64,000 bases of DNA from Phocaeicola coprocola DSM 17136 (GTDB lineage Bacteria; Bacteroidota; Bacteroidia; Bacteroidales; Bacteroidaceae). Positions 16,516 through 25,191 of this stretch are shown piece by piece. Position 1 is the first letter of the stretch; each line of letters begins with the position of its first letter. The stretch is from positions 1-64,000 of the forward strand of contig NZ_DS981457.1 of assembly GCF_000154845.1 (NCBI RefSeq). Reading direction: 5' to 3'. The notes below the pieces were generated by a model that saw only the letters and a list, made by a program, of their open reading frames with translations, did not search any database and was not told where the DNA came from. Position numbers and translations under genes: made by a program.

Positions 16516-16929
16516 TCAGTTCAAGCCCTTTCTCTTTTCACCGGTCATACAGAGAATGACCGTATTCTTTTTTGCCTCAAATGACTCCGCCAGCCTCCGT
16601 GCCGCCCATTTTCTGAATGCCTCGCACTTCAGTCCTTTCATGCGGAATCCCAGTGCGACGATAGTCTTCAATCCGTAAAGGTCAGTGCTGCAATTTTTTC
16701 CGTTATAGATGAAATGTTCCACTCGTACATCCGTGTATTCGTCAAAATCCCCTGTTTTTGCCAGAGATTTCAGTCCGGCATTCACTGACTGTACGAACAC
16801 ATCGTATGCCCGTGCGATGTCACATTTCGAAAGCCATACTTCTCCGTTCTTGTCCGTTTCTATTTTCACGGCAACCCTTTCCGGAGCATTGCGGTCATAT
16901 TCGATTTCAAAATTTCCAATCTTTATCAT
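16516..16929 (-). CDS. RhuM-like small protein
   Basis: The protein has 137 residues when started at the ATG at 16929 (MIKIGNFEIEYD), which follows an A-rich leader. It has a winged-helix-like start (EVWLSKCDIARAYDVFVQSV) and the pattern TDLYGLKTIVALGFRMKGLK then AFRKWAARRL. This matches the layout of RhuM-family proteins (WLTQ..., YNLD..ISVGYRV..., FRQWA) at low identity. RhuM-type proteins are frequent on mobile elements, with unclear function. The integrase gene lies 60 nt upstream in the same orientation. Confidence 0.6.
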   Translation of the reverse strand: MIKIGNFEIEYDRNAPERVAVKIETDKNGEVWLSKCDIARAYDVFVQSVNAGLKSLAKTGDFDEYTDVRVEHFIYNGKNCSTDLYGLKTIVALGFRMKGLKCEAFRKWAARRLAESFEAKKNTVILCMTGEKRKGLN

Positions 16930-16988
16930 AGCATATCTTTTGTTCTTACCGTTAATCAGGAATGTTTGAAACAAGAACAACCAATCGT

Positions 16989-18230
16989 CTATATTACATT
17001 ACTCTTCAATGCAACATCTTCTATACTGGTAAGTTTACTTGCTAAAACCTTCATATCTTCACGTATCTTTTCATTAGTTATACGCGCGTATATTTGGGTA
17101 GTCTTTATATTCGTATGTCCTAATAATTTTGATACCGTTTCAATCGGCACACCTTTAGACAATGTGGTTGTTGTCGCAAATGTGTGTCTTGCCAGGTGAA
17201 AGGTAATATTTTTTTTAATTCCACACAAATCAGCAATCTCTTTCAGGTAAGAGTTTGCTTTCTGATTGCTCAATACAGGTAACACACGATTGTTTTTTAA
17301 CTTTCCTTCGTATTTTTCCAATATCGCCAGCGGAATTTTCAGAAGTGGAAGGTTTACCGGAGTGGCAGTTTTCTGACGATGTAGCTTCAACCATTTGCTA
17401 CCGTCAAATGATGTACAAATGTTTTCTTTTTTCAGGTTATAAACATCAATGTAAGCAAGCCCCGTAAAGCACGAGAATATAAATATGTCCCGTACCTGTT
17501 CCAGCCTTTGTGACTGAAAATCCTTTTTCAGAATGCGTTCCAATTCTTCTTCCGTCAGATAACCGCGGTCCACAGCTTTCATGTGGATATGATAATTGGC
17601 AAACGGGTCAACTGTTATCCATCCGTTATTTTTGGCTATTAAAACAATTTTACGGAATATCTGCATGAACTTTCCTGTCGTGTTTTCATTACATCGGCTC
17701 ACTGTTCTTAGATAGAACTCAAAATCTGTCACAAACTTATGGTCTATTTCCCGAAGCGCTATATCTGATATTCTATATTTTACTTTCATGAACTCTTCCA
17801 ACCGCCTGTAAGTTCGGTCATATTTCACAAGAGTAGCAGGAGCCTTACTGATGCCGCAAAGTTTTTCTGCATCCTCATTGTGTTGTTTGAAAAGCTCCAG
17901 TAAGGTCTGTTGCTTCACCTCATATCCGAGAAAAGCGTTTCTTACCTTCTCGGCAGTCACAAAGGAATCCCTTGATTCTATATAGCGGTAGTGGTTGTTC
18001 AATGCGGTACGTATGTCATCAAGCATGTTGTTCACCTGCCTTGCTTTCGTTCCGTTCCCTGACAAACGTCCCAGTTTGGTGTCCCACAGACGAGGCTCCA
18101 CATCCAGTTTTGAACTGAATTGTGACATTTCCCCGTTTACGGTGATACGAATCATAATGCTCGCCTTACCTTCTTTGTTTACGTAGTTCTTTCTCAGATA
18201 GAAGAGAATTTTGAATGTACTTTTGCTCAT
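16989..18230 (-). CDS. int: Tyrosine recombinase (IntDOT-like integrase)
   Basis: The protein has 413 residues if started at the ATG at 18230 (MSKSTFKILFYLRK), a typical start for this family; a longer in-frame extension to 18479 has an unlike sequence and covers the attachment region. The N-terminal arm-binding domain (about 1-100) and a SAM-like core-binding domain (about 125-220) precede the catalytic domain. HLARHTFATTTT supplies H-x-x-R and LLGHTNIKTTQIYARI supplies the second histidine and the nucleophilic tyrosine. The first catalytic arginine position reads TGLAY rather than TGLRY, a substitution also known in IntDOT. It probably integrates and excises the element at or near tRNA-Asp. 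Confidence 0.92.
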   Translation of the reverse strand: MSKSTFKILFYLRKNYVNKEGKASIMIRITVNGEMSQFSSKLDVEPRLWDTKLGRLSGNGTKARQVNNMLDDIRTALNNHYRYIESRDSFVTAEKVRNAFLGYEVKQQTLLELFKQHNEDAEKLCGISKAPATLVKYDRTYRRLEEFMKVKYRISDIALREIDHKFVTDFEFYLRTVSRCNENTTGKFMQIFRKIVLIAKNNGWITVDPFANYHIHMKAVDRGYLTEEELERILKKDFQSQRLEQVRDIFIFSCFTGLAYIDVYNLKKENICTSFDGSKWLKLHRQKTATPVNLPLLKIPLAILEKYEGKLKNNRVLPVLSNQKANSYLKEIADLCGIKKNITFHLARHTFATTTTLSKGVPIETVSKLLGHTNIKTTQIYARITNEKIREDMKVLASKLTSIEDVALKSNVI

Positions 18231-18255
18231 AAATGCATCTGTTTTTATATCCTTT

Positions 18256-18404
18256 GTTACAATCGTTACACAATGCCACAAAGGAAAGGTTATTAATTGG
18301 ATTATGAGCAGACAAAATTGAGACAACAGCGGACAAATCAGTGAGTTAGCATGAAAATCGTTACAATAATCAGACGGCAATTTTTCTGTAACGATTTGGT
18401 AACG
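18256..18404. repeat. GTTACA-type repeats between integrase and tRNA-Asp, candidate integrase arm sites
   Basis: Copies of GTTACA/CGTTACA lie at 18256-18261, 18264-18270 and 18359-18365. Inverted copies TGTAACG and GGTAACG lie at 18387-18393 and 18398-18404. Such short, mixed-orientation repeats beside an integrase gene are what arm-type binding sites look like. The stretch 18231-18531 has no gene. Confidence 0.5.
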
Positions 18405-18459
18405 GAACTTTGTCCGAAGTGGGCTATTTGATGTCCTTGGATTGGCACTTGCAGAATAC

Positions 18460-18494
18460 AAAAAAAGTCCACAATTCATTGAAATTGTGGACTT
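18460..18494 (-). terminator. Terminator of tRNA-Asp
   Basis: Arms AAGTCCACAATT and AATTGTGGACTT form a 12-bp stem with a 6-nt loop, followed on the minus strand by a run of T. It lies 37 nt past the 3' end of the tRNA. Confidence 0.85.
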
Positions 18495-18531
18495 TGTCGC
18501 TTTTAGACTCTCAGTTGTCCTTGAGTCTCAG

Positions 18532-18605
18532 CGGTGCGTACGGGACTCGAACCCGTGACCCCATGCGTGACAGGCATGTATTCTAACCAACTGAACTAAC
18601 GCACC
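18532..18605 (-). tRNA. tRNA-Asp (anticodon GTC)
   Basis: The 74-nt gene has a perfect acceptor stem (GGTGCGT/ACGCACC) and G as discriminator base. The anticodon loop CTGTCAC sits in the stem CATGC/GCATG, and the T arm is ACGGG TTCGAGT CCCGT. CCA is not encoded. The gene is intact and its 3' end points toward the integrase, a usual arrangement at an ICE attachment site. Confidence 0.97.
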
Positions 18606-18825
18606 ATTATTTTTATTCTTAATTTTGCTATCTCTCTCGATTGCGGTTGCAAAGGTAGTACATTTTCCTTAATCTGCAATAGTTTGCTTGTAAATTCTTT
18701 ATTTTTTCTCACCAACAGACATGCTTAAAAGCCTAAATATTGCACATTTTAGAGAAAACTTGTTACAACCAGATGCATACAATGAACTTTTTGTCAGAAA
18801 TATTAGGAAGTTCACAATATTTCGT

Positions 18826-18833
18826 TACTTTTG
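18826..18833 (+). promoter_or_regulatory. Candidate -7 promoter element for the his cluster
   Basis: TACTTTTG matches the Bacteroidales -7 consensus TAnnTTTG and lies 25 nt before the hisH start codon. A good -33 box at the expected distance is not obvious. Confidence 0.55.
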
Positions 18834-18857
18834 CAAAAATACAAATAAAATAAAAGA

Positions 18858-19448
18858 ATGAATGTAGCTATCATAAAATACAATGCTGGCAATATATTTT
18901 CCGTAGATTATGCCCTACGCCGTCTGGGAATAACTCCTGTCATAACAGCAGACAAGGAATTGCTGCTAAAGGCAGACAAGATTATTTTTCCTGGAGTAGG
19001 AGAAGCACGCAATACCATGCAATATTTACGGGATAATCAACTTGACAGACTTATAAAAGAACTGAAACAACCTGTATTGGGAATTTGTCTGGGCATGCAG
19101 CTGATGTGTAAACATTCGGAAGAAGGAAATGTAGACTGTCTGGGTATATTTGATGCTGAAGTAAAACGTTTCCAACCTCTAAAACATGAGGACAAAATTC
19201 CACACATGGGATGGAATACAATTTCACATACCAATAGTGATCTGTTCCGGGGGTTCAACCGCGAAGAATATGTCTACTTCGTACATAGTTACTACGTTCC
19301 TCTGAACGACTGCACGGCTGCTCAGACAGACTACATTCTGCCTTACAGTTCTGCATTGCATAAAGATAACTTTTATGCAACACAGTTTCATCCTGAGAAA
19401 AGTGGTAAAAACGGAGAAAGAATTCTCACAAATTTTCTCGATTTATAA
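18858..19448 (+). CDS. hisH: Imidazole glycerol phosphate synthase, glutaminase subunit
   Basis: The protein has 196 residues, normal for HisH. It hydrolyses glutamine and channels ammonia to HisF in the fifth step of histidine synthesis. The class I amidotransferase nucleophile Cys77 lies in LGICLGMQLM, and the His/Glu pair in TQFHPEKSG (about residues 176-184). The oxyanion-strand motif FPGVGEARNTM is present. It is the first gene of a rightward operon with hisA, hisF and hisIE. Confidence 0.97.
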   Translation: MNVAIIKYNAGNIFSVDYALRRLGITPVITADKELLLKADKIIFPGVGEARNTMQYLRDNQLDRLIKELKQPVLGICLGMQLMCKHSEEGNVDCLGIFDAEVKRFQPLKHEDKIPHMGWNTISHTNSDLFRGFNREEYVYFVHSYYVPLNDCTAAQTDYILPYSSALHKDNFYATQFHPEKSGKNGERILTNFLDL

Positions 19449-19478
19449 ACATTGTTCTCCAACGATATAAATAATATT

Positions 19479-20198
19479 ATGATAGAATTTATTCCTGCCA
19501 TAGATATCATTGACGGAAAATGTGTACGTCTTTCACAAGGTAAGTATGACTCACAAAAGGTATATAACGAAAATCCGGTAGAAGTTGCCAAGGAATTCGA
19601 AGCTTACGGAATAAGCCGCTTGCATGTAGTCGATCTGGATGGAGCAGCTTCACATCATGTAGTAAATTATCGAGTTCTTGACAGAATTGCAAGTCAGACA
19701 TCTTTGATAATCGATTTCGGAGGAGGTGTAAAAAGTGATGAAGATCTTGTCATTGCTTTCGACAACGGAGCTCAGATGGTTACATTGGGAAGCATAGCCG
19801 TAAAACAACCCGAATTATTTTGCCAGTGGTTAGAAAAATATGGTGAAGAGAAAATAATACTCGGAGCCGATGTAAAAGACAACAAGATAGCTATTAGCGG
19901 ATGGAAGGAAGAGAGTACTCAAGAACTAATGCCGTTTCTTAAAAACTATATAGAAAAAGGTATCAACAAAGTGCTCTGTACTGACATTAGCCGCGATGGA
20001 ATGCTGGAAGGTCCCTCTACTCCACTTTACAAAGATATTATGGCTGCCTTTCCCGATATACATCTGATAGCAAGCGGAGGCGTAAGCAATATTGATGATA
20101 TTCTGAAGCTACACGAATCAGGTATACCTGCTGTAGTTGTAGGAAAGGCTTTGTACGAAGGTAAAATTTCACTGAGAGAGTTAAGCCGTTATCTTTAA
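19479..20198 (+). CDS. hisA: Phosphoribosylformimino-5-aminoimidazole carboxamide ribotide isomerase
   Basis: The protein has 239 residues when started at the ATG at 19479 (MIEFIPAIDIIDGK). A longer frame would need a TTG start. This (beta/alpha)8 barrel converts ProFAR to PRFAR. The first catalytic aspartate is in PAIDI and the second in CTDISRDGML. Phosphate-binding glycines occur in DFGGGVKS and IASGGVSN. It follows hisH by 30 nt, and hisF follows 19 nt after its stop. Confidence 0.97.
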   Translation: MIEFIPAIDIIDGKCVRLSQGKYDSQKVYNENPVEVAKEFEAYGISRLHVVDLDGAASHHVVNYRVLDRIASQTSLIIDFGGGVKSDEDLVIAFDNGAQMVTLGSIAVKQPELFCQWLEKYGEEKIILGADVKDNKIAISGWKEESTQELMPFLKNYIEKGINKVLCTDISRDGMLEGPSTPLYKDIMAAFPDIHLIASGGVSNIDDILKLHESGIPAVVVGKALYEGKISLRELSRYL

Positions 20199-20217
20199 AT
20201 AAAATAGTACAATATAT

Positions 20218-20973
20218 ATGTTAGCAAAACGAATTATCCCATGTCTGGATATCAAAGACGGACAAACCGTAAAGGGAACGAATTTTGTAAATCTCCGACA
20301 AGCCGGTGATCCTGCAGAGCTAGGAAAGATATACAGCGAACAAGGGGCTGACGAACTGGTATATCTGGATATAACAGCCAGTCACGAAGGACGAAAAACC
20401 TTTACCGACCTGGTAAAACGTATTGCTGCACATATCAGCATACCTTTCACGGTGGGAGGAGGCATCCATGAATTAAGCGATGTAGATTGTCTGCTCAGCG
20501 CCGGAGCTGATAAAATCTCCATCAATTCTTCGGCTATCCGCAATCCACAGTTGATAGATGACATAGCCTCTCACTTTGGCTCTCAAGTATGCGTAGTAGC
20601 AATCGACGCCAAGCAAACAGCAGACGGGTGGAAATGTTACCTGAACGGCGGCAGGAAAGAAACGGACCGGAATCTTTTTGAATGGGCTCGGGAAGCCAAT
20701 GAACGCGGAGCAGGAGAAATATTGTTCACAAGTATGGACCATGATGGAGTAAAAAACGGTTACGCCAATGATGCCCTGTCCCAACTGAGCCAAATACTGA
20801 CCATTCCCGTCATCGCTTCGGGAGGAGCAGGAAGCAAGGAGCACTTTAGAGATGCTTTTACTATCGGAAAAGCGGATGCAGCACTAGCCGCCAGCGTTTT
20901 TCATTTCGGTGAGATTCCTATTCCCGAATTAAAAGCATACCTTTGCAAAGAAGGAATCAACGTTAGAGTTTAA
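20218..20973 (+). CDS. hisF: Imidazole glycerol phosphate synthase, cyclase subunit
   Basis: The protein has 251 residues. It uses ammonia from HisH to turn PRFAR into imidazole glycerol phosphate and AICAR. The catalytic aspartates are in [13 protein letters not shown] (Asp11) and [12 protein letters not shown] (about Asp130). Phosphate-binding loops VGGGIHE and ASGGAGS are present. The gene lies 19 nt after hisA and 18 nt before hisIE. Confidence 0.97.
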   Translation: MLAKRIIPCLDIKDGQTVKGTNFVNLRQAGDPAELGKIYSEQGADELVYLDITASHEGRKTFTDLVKRIAAHISIPFTVGGGIHELSDVDCLLSAGADKISINSSAIRNPQLIDDIASHFGSQVCVVAIDAKQTADGWKCYLNGGRKETDRNLFEWAREANERGAGEILFTSMDHDGVKNGYANDALSQLSQILTIPVIASGGAGSKEHFRDAFTIGKADAALAASVFHFGEIPIPELKAYLCKEGINVRV

Positions 20974-20991
20974 CTTTAAAATATATAAAAT

Positions 20992-21603
20992 ATGGATTTA
21001 GATTTTGAGAAGATGAACGGACTTGTTCCTGCCATCATTCAAGATAATTATACCCAAAAGGTACTGATGCTGGGATTCATGAATGAAGAAGCATACAATA
21101 AAACAGTGGAAACTGGAAAAGTCACATTCTTTAGCCGCACCAAAAACAGATTATGGACAAAAGGTGAAGAAAGCGGTAATTTCCTGCATGTAGTTTCCAT
21201 TGCGGCCGACTGCGACAATGACACGCTGCTGATAAAGGTAAATCCTGCAGGACCAGTTTGTCATACAGGAGCAGATACTTGTTGGGGTGAAAAGAACGAA
21301 CAGGATATTATGTTCCTGAAAGAGTTGCAAGACTTCATCGACAAACGTCATGAAGAAATGCCTGAGAAATCTTATACGACAAGTCTTTTCAAATCGGGAG
21401 TCAACAAAATGGCTCAGAAAGTAGGCGAAGAAGCAGTAGAAACAATCATCGAAGCATGCAACGGAACAGACGAACGCCTGATTTATGAAGGAGCCGACTT
21501 GCTTTATCACCTTATCGTACTGCTGACATCGAAAGGTTACCGCATTGAAGATTTAGCACGCGAATTAAAAGAACGCCACAGCGAAAACTGGAAGAAACAT
21601 TGA
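20992..21603 (+). CDS. hisI: Bifunctional phosphoribosyl-AMP cyclohydrolase/phosphoribosyl-ATP pyrophosphatase
   Basis: The protein has 203 residues and two domains. HisI (about 1-110) has the metal-binding segment CHTGADTCWGE and catalyses ring opening of PR-AMP. HisE (about 115-203) is a MazG-like pyrophosphohydrolase with KVGEEAVETIIEACNG. The fused form (HisIE) is usual in Bacteroidetes. It closes the histidine cluster; the FtsE-like gene begins 4 nt after its stop. Confidence 0.96.
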   Translation: MDLDFEKMNGLVPAIIQDNYTQKVLMLGFMNEEAYNKTVETGKVTFFSRTKNRLWTKGEESGNFLHVVSIAADCDNDTLLIKVNPAGPVCHTGADTCWGEKNEQDIMFLKELQDFIDKRHEEMPEKSYTTSLFKSGVNKMAQKVGEEAVETIIEACNGTDERLIYEGADLLYHLIVLLTSKGYRIEDLARELKERHSENWKKH

Positions 21604-21607
21604 TTTT

Positions 21608-22288
21608 ATGGAAGACCAACCACTCATAAGTTATAAAAATGTAGATATCAACCAGCAGGAGCTAGGCATACTGAACAATGTAAACTTTGAACTGAAAAAA
21701 GGTGAGTTCGTCTACCTGATAGGAAAAGTGGGTACCGGTAAGTCGACTTTCCTGAAAACCATATACGGTGAACTGGATATATGCGAAGGAGAAGCAACTG
21801 TATTGGGTTACGATATGCGTACCATCAAGCAAAAAAATATTGCCAGCCTGCGACGGAAACTGGGCATCGTATTTCAGGATTTCCAGCTTCTGACCGATCG
21901 TACTGTATACGATAATCTGGATTTCGTACTGCGTGCTACAGGCTGGAAGCTATTTTCAGAAAGAGAAAGTCGCATTGAAGAAGTATTACGTCTGGTAGGC
22001 ATGGAAAACAAAGGCTACAAGATGCCGAATGAACTCTCAGGCGGCGAACAGCAGCGTATCGTCATAGCACGTGCTATATTGAACAAGCCTGAAATAATCC
22101 TGGCTGATGAACCTACCGGAAACCTGGATGTAGAGACAGGCAGAAACATCGTCAAATTGCTTCAGGAAATATGTACACAGGGTACGGCTATCATCATGAC
22201 AACCCACAACCTGAACCTTTTAAGCGAGTTTCCAGGAAAAGTATACTGTTGCGGACAACATCAGTTGCGCGAAGCAAGTGAATACTAA
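21608..22288 (+). CDS. ftsE: FtsE-like ABC transporter ATPase
   Basis: The protein has 226 residues. Walker A is GKVGTGKST (about residues 39-47), the signature LSGGEQQR (about 143-150), and Walker [13 protein letters not shown]. FtsE works with the membrane protein FtsX to activate peptidoglycan hydrolases at the septum. No ftsX is in the window. The gene directly follows hisIE, so it may be transcribed with the histidine genes. A LolD/MacB-type exporter ATPase is the alternative, but the lone, short form favours FtsE. Confidence 0.82.
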   Translation: MEDQPLISYKNVDINQQELGILNNVNFELKKGEFVYLIGKVGTGKSTFLKTIYGELDICEGEATVLGYDMRTIKQKNIASLRRKLGIVFQDFQLLTDRTVYDNLDFVLRATGWKLFSERESRIEEVLRLVGMENKGYKMPNELSGGEQQRIVIARAILNKPEIILADEPTGNLDVETGRNIVKLLQEICTQGTAIIMTTHNLNLLSEFPGKVYCCGQHQLREASEY

Positions 22289-22346
22289 AAAAGACAAATT
22301 GTTAGAGATTTTATTATCATTATTAAAAAGAACCATAAAATATTCG

Positions 22347-22354
22347 TATCTTTG
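22347..22354 (+). promoter_or_regulatory. Candidate -7 promoter element for lysC
   Basis: TATCTTTG matches TAnnTTTG exactly, 51 nt before the lysC start, with an AT-rich upstream region but no clear TTTG -33 box. Confidence 0.6.
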
Positions 22355-22404
22355 CGCCCAAAAGAAAGAGTATTTTATAGAACAATTAAAATTCGAAACT
22401 AGAA

Positions 22405-23724
22405 ATGAAAGTCTTAAAGTTTGGAGGAACATCAGTAGGCTCTGCACAGAGAATGAAAGATGTTGCCAAATTAATTACTGATGGCGAGCAGAAAATAGTA
22501 GTATTGTCTGCAATGTCGGGTACAACCAACACACTGGTTGAAATTTCGGATTATCTATACAAGAAAAATCCCGAAGGAGCAAACGAAGTAGTCAATAAGC
22601 TGGAAGCAAAATATAAACAGCATATTGATGAACTTTTCTCTACCGAAGAGTATAAACAGAAGACTCTGGAGTTCGTAAAATCGGTATTCGACTACATCCG
22701 ATCTTTCACAAAGGATATATTTACACTGTTCGAAGAAAAAGTTATTCTTGCACAGGGAGAAATCATTTCTACCAACATGGTAACTAATTATCTCTGCGAA
22801 CAAGGCGTGAAAGCGGTTTTGATTCCGGCTTTGGAATTTATGCGCACAGACAAAAACAGCGAACCCGACTTAAACTACATCCGCGAGAAATTGGCTTTAC
22901 AGCTTGAAGCAAATCCTGGACAGGAAATATATATTACACAAGGATTTATCTGCCGCAATGCTTACGGAGAAATAGACAACTTGCAACGTGGAGGTAGTGA
23001 TTATACTGCTTCTCTTATCGGTGCAGCTGTAAACGCTTCAGAAATCCAGATATGGACTGATATTGACGGAATGCACGATAATGATCCGCGCGTGGTAGAC
23101 AAAACTTCTCCGGTACGTCAGCTTCACTTCGAAGAAGCTGCAGAACTGGCATACTTCGGAGCTAAGATTCTGCACCCGACTTGTGTGCAACCTGCCAAAT
23201 ATGCTAATATTCCGGTACGTCTGCTCAACACAATGGAACCAAGTGCACCGGGTACACTTATCTCAAACGAAACTGAAAAAGGTAAGATTAAAGCTGTTGC
23301 AGCAAAAGACAATATCACTGCTATTAAGATCAAGTCAAGCCGTATGTTACTGGCTCACGGTTTCTTGCGTAAAGTATTCGAGATTTTCGAAAGCTACCAG
23401 ACACCCATCGATATGGTTTGTACCTCTGAAGTAGGTGTATCGATGTCTATTGACAATACCAAACATCTGAATGAAATCGTAAACGACCTGAAGAAATATG
23501 GTACTGTAACCGTAGACCATGACATGTGTATCGTTTGCGTTGTGGGAGATCTGGAATGGGAAAATATCGGATTTGAAGCAAAAGCTATCCAGGCAATGCG
23601 TAACATTCCTGTACGTATGATTTCGTTTGGAGGAAGCAATTACAACATTTCGTTCCTGATTCGAGAATCGGATAAGAAGACAGCACTGCAATCATTAAGC
23701 GACGTTTTATTTAATAATAAATAA
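22405..23724 (+). CDS. lysC: Aspartate kinase
   Basis: The protein has 439 residues. It phosphorylates aspartate, the first step toward lysine/DAP, threonine and methionine. The kinase domain begins MKVLKFGGTSVGSAQRM. WTDIDGMHDNDPRVV lies near residue 220. Two ACT domains fill the C-terminal part (about 300-439; LLAHGFLRKVFEIFESY, then VTVDHDMCIVCVVGD) and probably mediate feedback by end products. It is monofunctional. lysA follows after a terminator, which suggests a pathway cluster with separate transcript ends. Confidence 0.95.
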   Translation: MKVLKFGGTSVGSAQRMKDVAKLITDGEQKIVVLSAMSGTTNTLVEISDYLYKKNPEGANEVVNKLEAKYKQHIDELFSTEEYKQKTLEFVKSVFDYIRSFTKDIFTLFEEKVILAQGEIISTNMVTNYLCEQGVKAVLIPALEFMRTDKNSEPDLNYIREKLALQLEANPGQEIYITQGFICRNAYGEIDNLQRGGSDYTASLIGAAVNASEIQIWTDIDGMHDNDPRVVDKTSPVRQLHFEEAAELAYFGAKILHPTCVQPAKYANIPVRLLNTMEPSAPGTLISNETEKGKIKAVAAKDNITAIKIKSSRMLLAHGFLRKVFEIFESYQTPIDMVCTSEVGVSMSIDNTKHLNEIVNDLKKYGTVTVDHDMCIVCVVGDLEWENIGFEAKAIQAMRNIPVRMISFGGSNYNISFLIRESDKKTALQSLSDVLFNNK

Positions 23725-23731
23725 TCAAAGA

Positions 23732-23778
23732 AAACGGATGATACGGTTATACTTGAATCGCATCGTCCGTTTTTTTTA
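23732..23778 (+). terminator. Terminator of lysC
   Basis: Arms AACGGATGAT and ATCGTCCGTT, paired with one T-G wobble, are followed by eight T. It lies just after the lysC stop and just before the lysA start codon. Confidence 0.8.
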
Positions 23779-23799
23779 CAACTTAATTCTTTACAGTAT

Positions 23800-24960
23800 A
23801 TGAAAGGAACATTTCCCATCAATAAATTCCGCGAACTGGAAACCCCGTTTTATTATTATGATGCAAACCTGCTGAGAGATACGTTAAACGTAATCCGTAC
23901 AGAGGCTGCCAAATACAATAAGTTTTGTGTGCACTATGCAATTAAAGCTAATGCTAATCCAAAGGTGTTGAGCATTATCCGTGAGCATGGACTGGGAGCA
24001 GACTGTGTAAGTGGAGGTGAAATTGCAGCAGCAATCAAAGCAGGATTCCCAGCAAGCAAAATTGTGTATGCAGGAGTCGGAAAAACCGACCGTGAAATAA
24101 ACCTGGGACTAGATCACGACATTTTCTGCTTTAATGTAGAGTCTGTTCCAGAACTGGAAGTAATCAACGAACTGGCAGCAGCAAAAGGAAAAATAGCCCG
24201 AGTAGCTTTCCGCATCAATCCGGATGTCGGTGCACATACCCATGCCAATATCACCACCGGACTTGCAGAGAACAAGTTTGGTATCAGCATGCAAGACATG
24301 GATAAGGTGATAGACCGTGCACTCGAAATGAACAATGTGAAGTTTGTAGGCTTGCACTTCCATATCGGTTCACAAATTCTGGATATGGGAGACTTTGTAG
24401 CTCTGTGTAATCGCATAAACGATTTGCAGGAAAAACTTTACGCACGCCAGATCATCGTAGAACATATCAATGTCGGTGGTGGACTTGGTATAGACTATGC
24501 TCATCCGAACCGCCAGCCTATCCCCGACTTTGCTGATTATTTTGCTACTTATCATAAACATCTGAAGCTGCGTCCGCAACAGACATTACACTTCGAATTA
24601 GGACGTTCTGTAGTAGGTCAGTGCGGAAGTCTTATCACTAAAGTTATCTACGTAAAACAGGGAACAAACAAACAGTTTGCTATTGTCGATGGAGGTATGA
24701 CCGACCTTATCCGTCCGGCTCTCTACCAGGCTTACCATAAGATAGAGAACATTACTTCCGAAGAACCGAACGAAACTTATGATGTAGTAGGTCCTATCTG
24801 TGAATCATCTGATGTTTTCGGCAAAGCTATCGACCTGAACCGTGTGAAACGAGGCGATCTTATCGCACTCCGTTCTGCCGGAGCTTACGGTGAAATTATG
24901 GCTTCAGGCTATAACTGCCGCACATTGCCTCAGGGATACACTTCCGACGAATTGATTTAA
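23800..24960 (+). CDS. lysA: Diaminopimelate decarboxylase
   Basis: The protein has 386 residues. It is a PLP enzyme of fold type III that decarboxylates meso-DAP to lysine. The PLP lysine lies in VHYAIKANANPKVL (about residue 50). GLHFHIGSQILD and NVGGGLGIDY are conserved barrel motifs, and the second active-site element is GPICESSDVFGK (about residues 327-338). The pairing with lysC is common in Bacteroidetes. Confidence 0.96.
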   Translation: MKGTFPINKFRELETPFYYYDANLLRDTLNVIRTEAAKYNKFCVHYAIKANANPKVLSIIREHGLGADCVSGGEIAAAIKAGFPASKIVYAGVGKTDREINLGLDHDIFCFNVESVPELEVINELAAAKGKIARVAFRINPDVGAHTHANITTGLAENKFGISMQDMDKVIDRALEMNNVKFVGLHFHIGSQILDMGDFVALCNRINDLQEKLYARQIIVEHINVGGGLGIDYAHPNRQPIPDFADYFATYHKHLKLRPQQTLHFELGRSVVGQCGSLITKVIYVKQGTNKQFAIVDGGMTDLIRPALYQAYHKIENITSEEPNETYDVVGPICESSDVFGKAIDLNRVKRGDLIALRSAGAYGEIMASGYNCRTLPQGYTSDELI

Positions 24961-25007
24961 GAAAACGGAAGGTAACTAAGAAAAAAGTTTATATTCTTTA
25001 TAAAAAA

Positions 25008-25039
25008 CTGCATACCAACCCAGGTATGCAGCCGTTTTT
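25008..25039 (+). terminator. Terminator of lysA
   Basis: A perfect 9-bp stem CTGCATACC/GGTATGCAG is followed by CCGTTTTT, 48 nt past the lysA stop. Confidence 0.8.
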
Positions 25040-25080
25040 ACCCCTTCATACGCTGACTGGTATGAAGGGGTAAAATTTTA
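25036..25080. terminator. Second, perfect 16-bp hairpin between lysA and valS
   Basis: Arms TTTTACCCCTTCATAC (25036-25051) and GTATGAAGGGGTAAAA (25060-25075) pair without a mismatch around an 8-nt loop, and T runs flank both sides. It overlaps the T tract of the preceding terminator. It could be a backup bidirectional terminator or a leader structure for valS. The symmetry does not decide. Confidence 0.6.
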
Positions 25081-25191
25081 TACAGCCATAGAAAGACGTT
25101 TTTCGGGGCATAATATCAGAAATCCAACTACTTTTATTAATTTTGCAACCTAAAACGTATAAAAACAAACATTTAAAAACGATATAGAAAA

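Noticed and set aside
18231..18479. The 83-residue N-terminal extension of the integrase
   Set aside because: It has no similarity to the integrase arm domain, covers the tRNA terminator side and GTTACA repeats, and a normal start exists at 18230.
16516..18479. A prophage end at tRNA-Asp, based on integrase plus RhuM-like gene
   Set aside because: No capsid, terminase, portal or lysis gene follows; the neighbours are conjugative-element genes (topB, DUF1896, DUF3945).
24961..25191. A T-box or other riboswitch upstream of valS
   Set aside because: No T-box sequence or specifier loop is visible, T-boxes are not expected in Bacteroidetes, and the two hairpins are explained as terminators.
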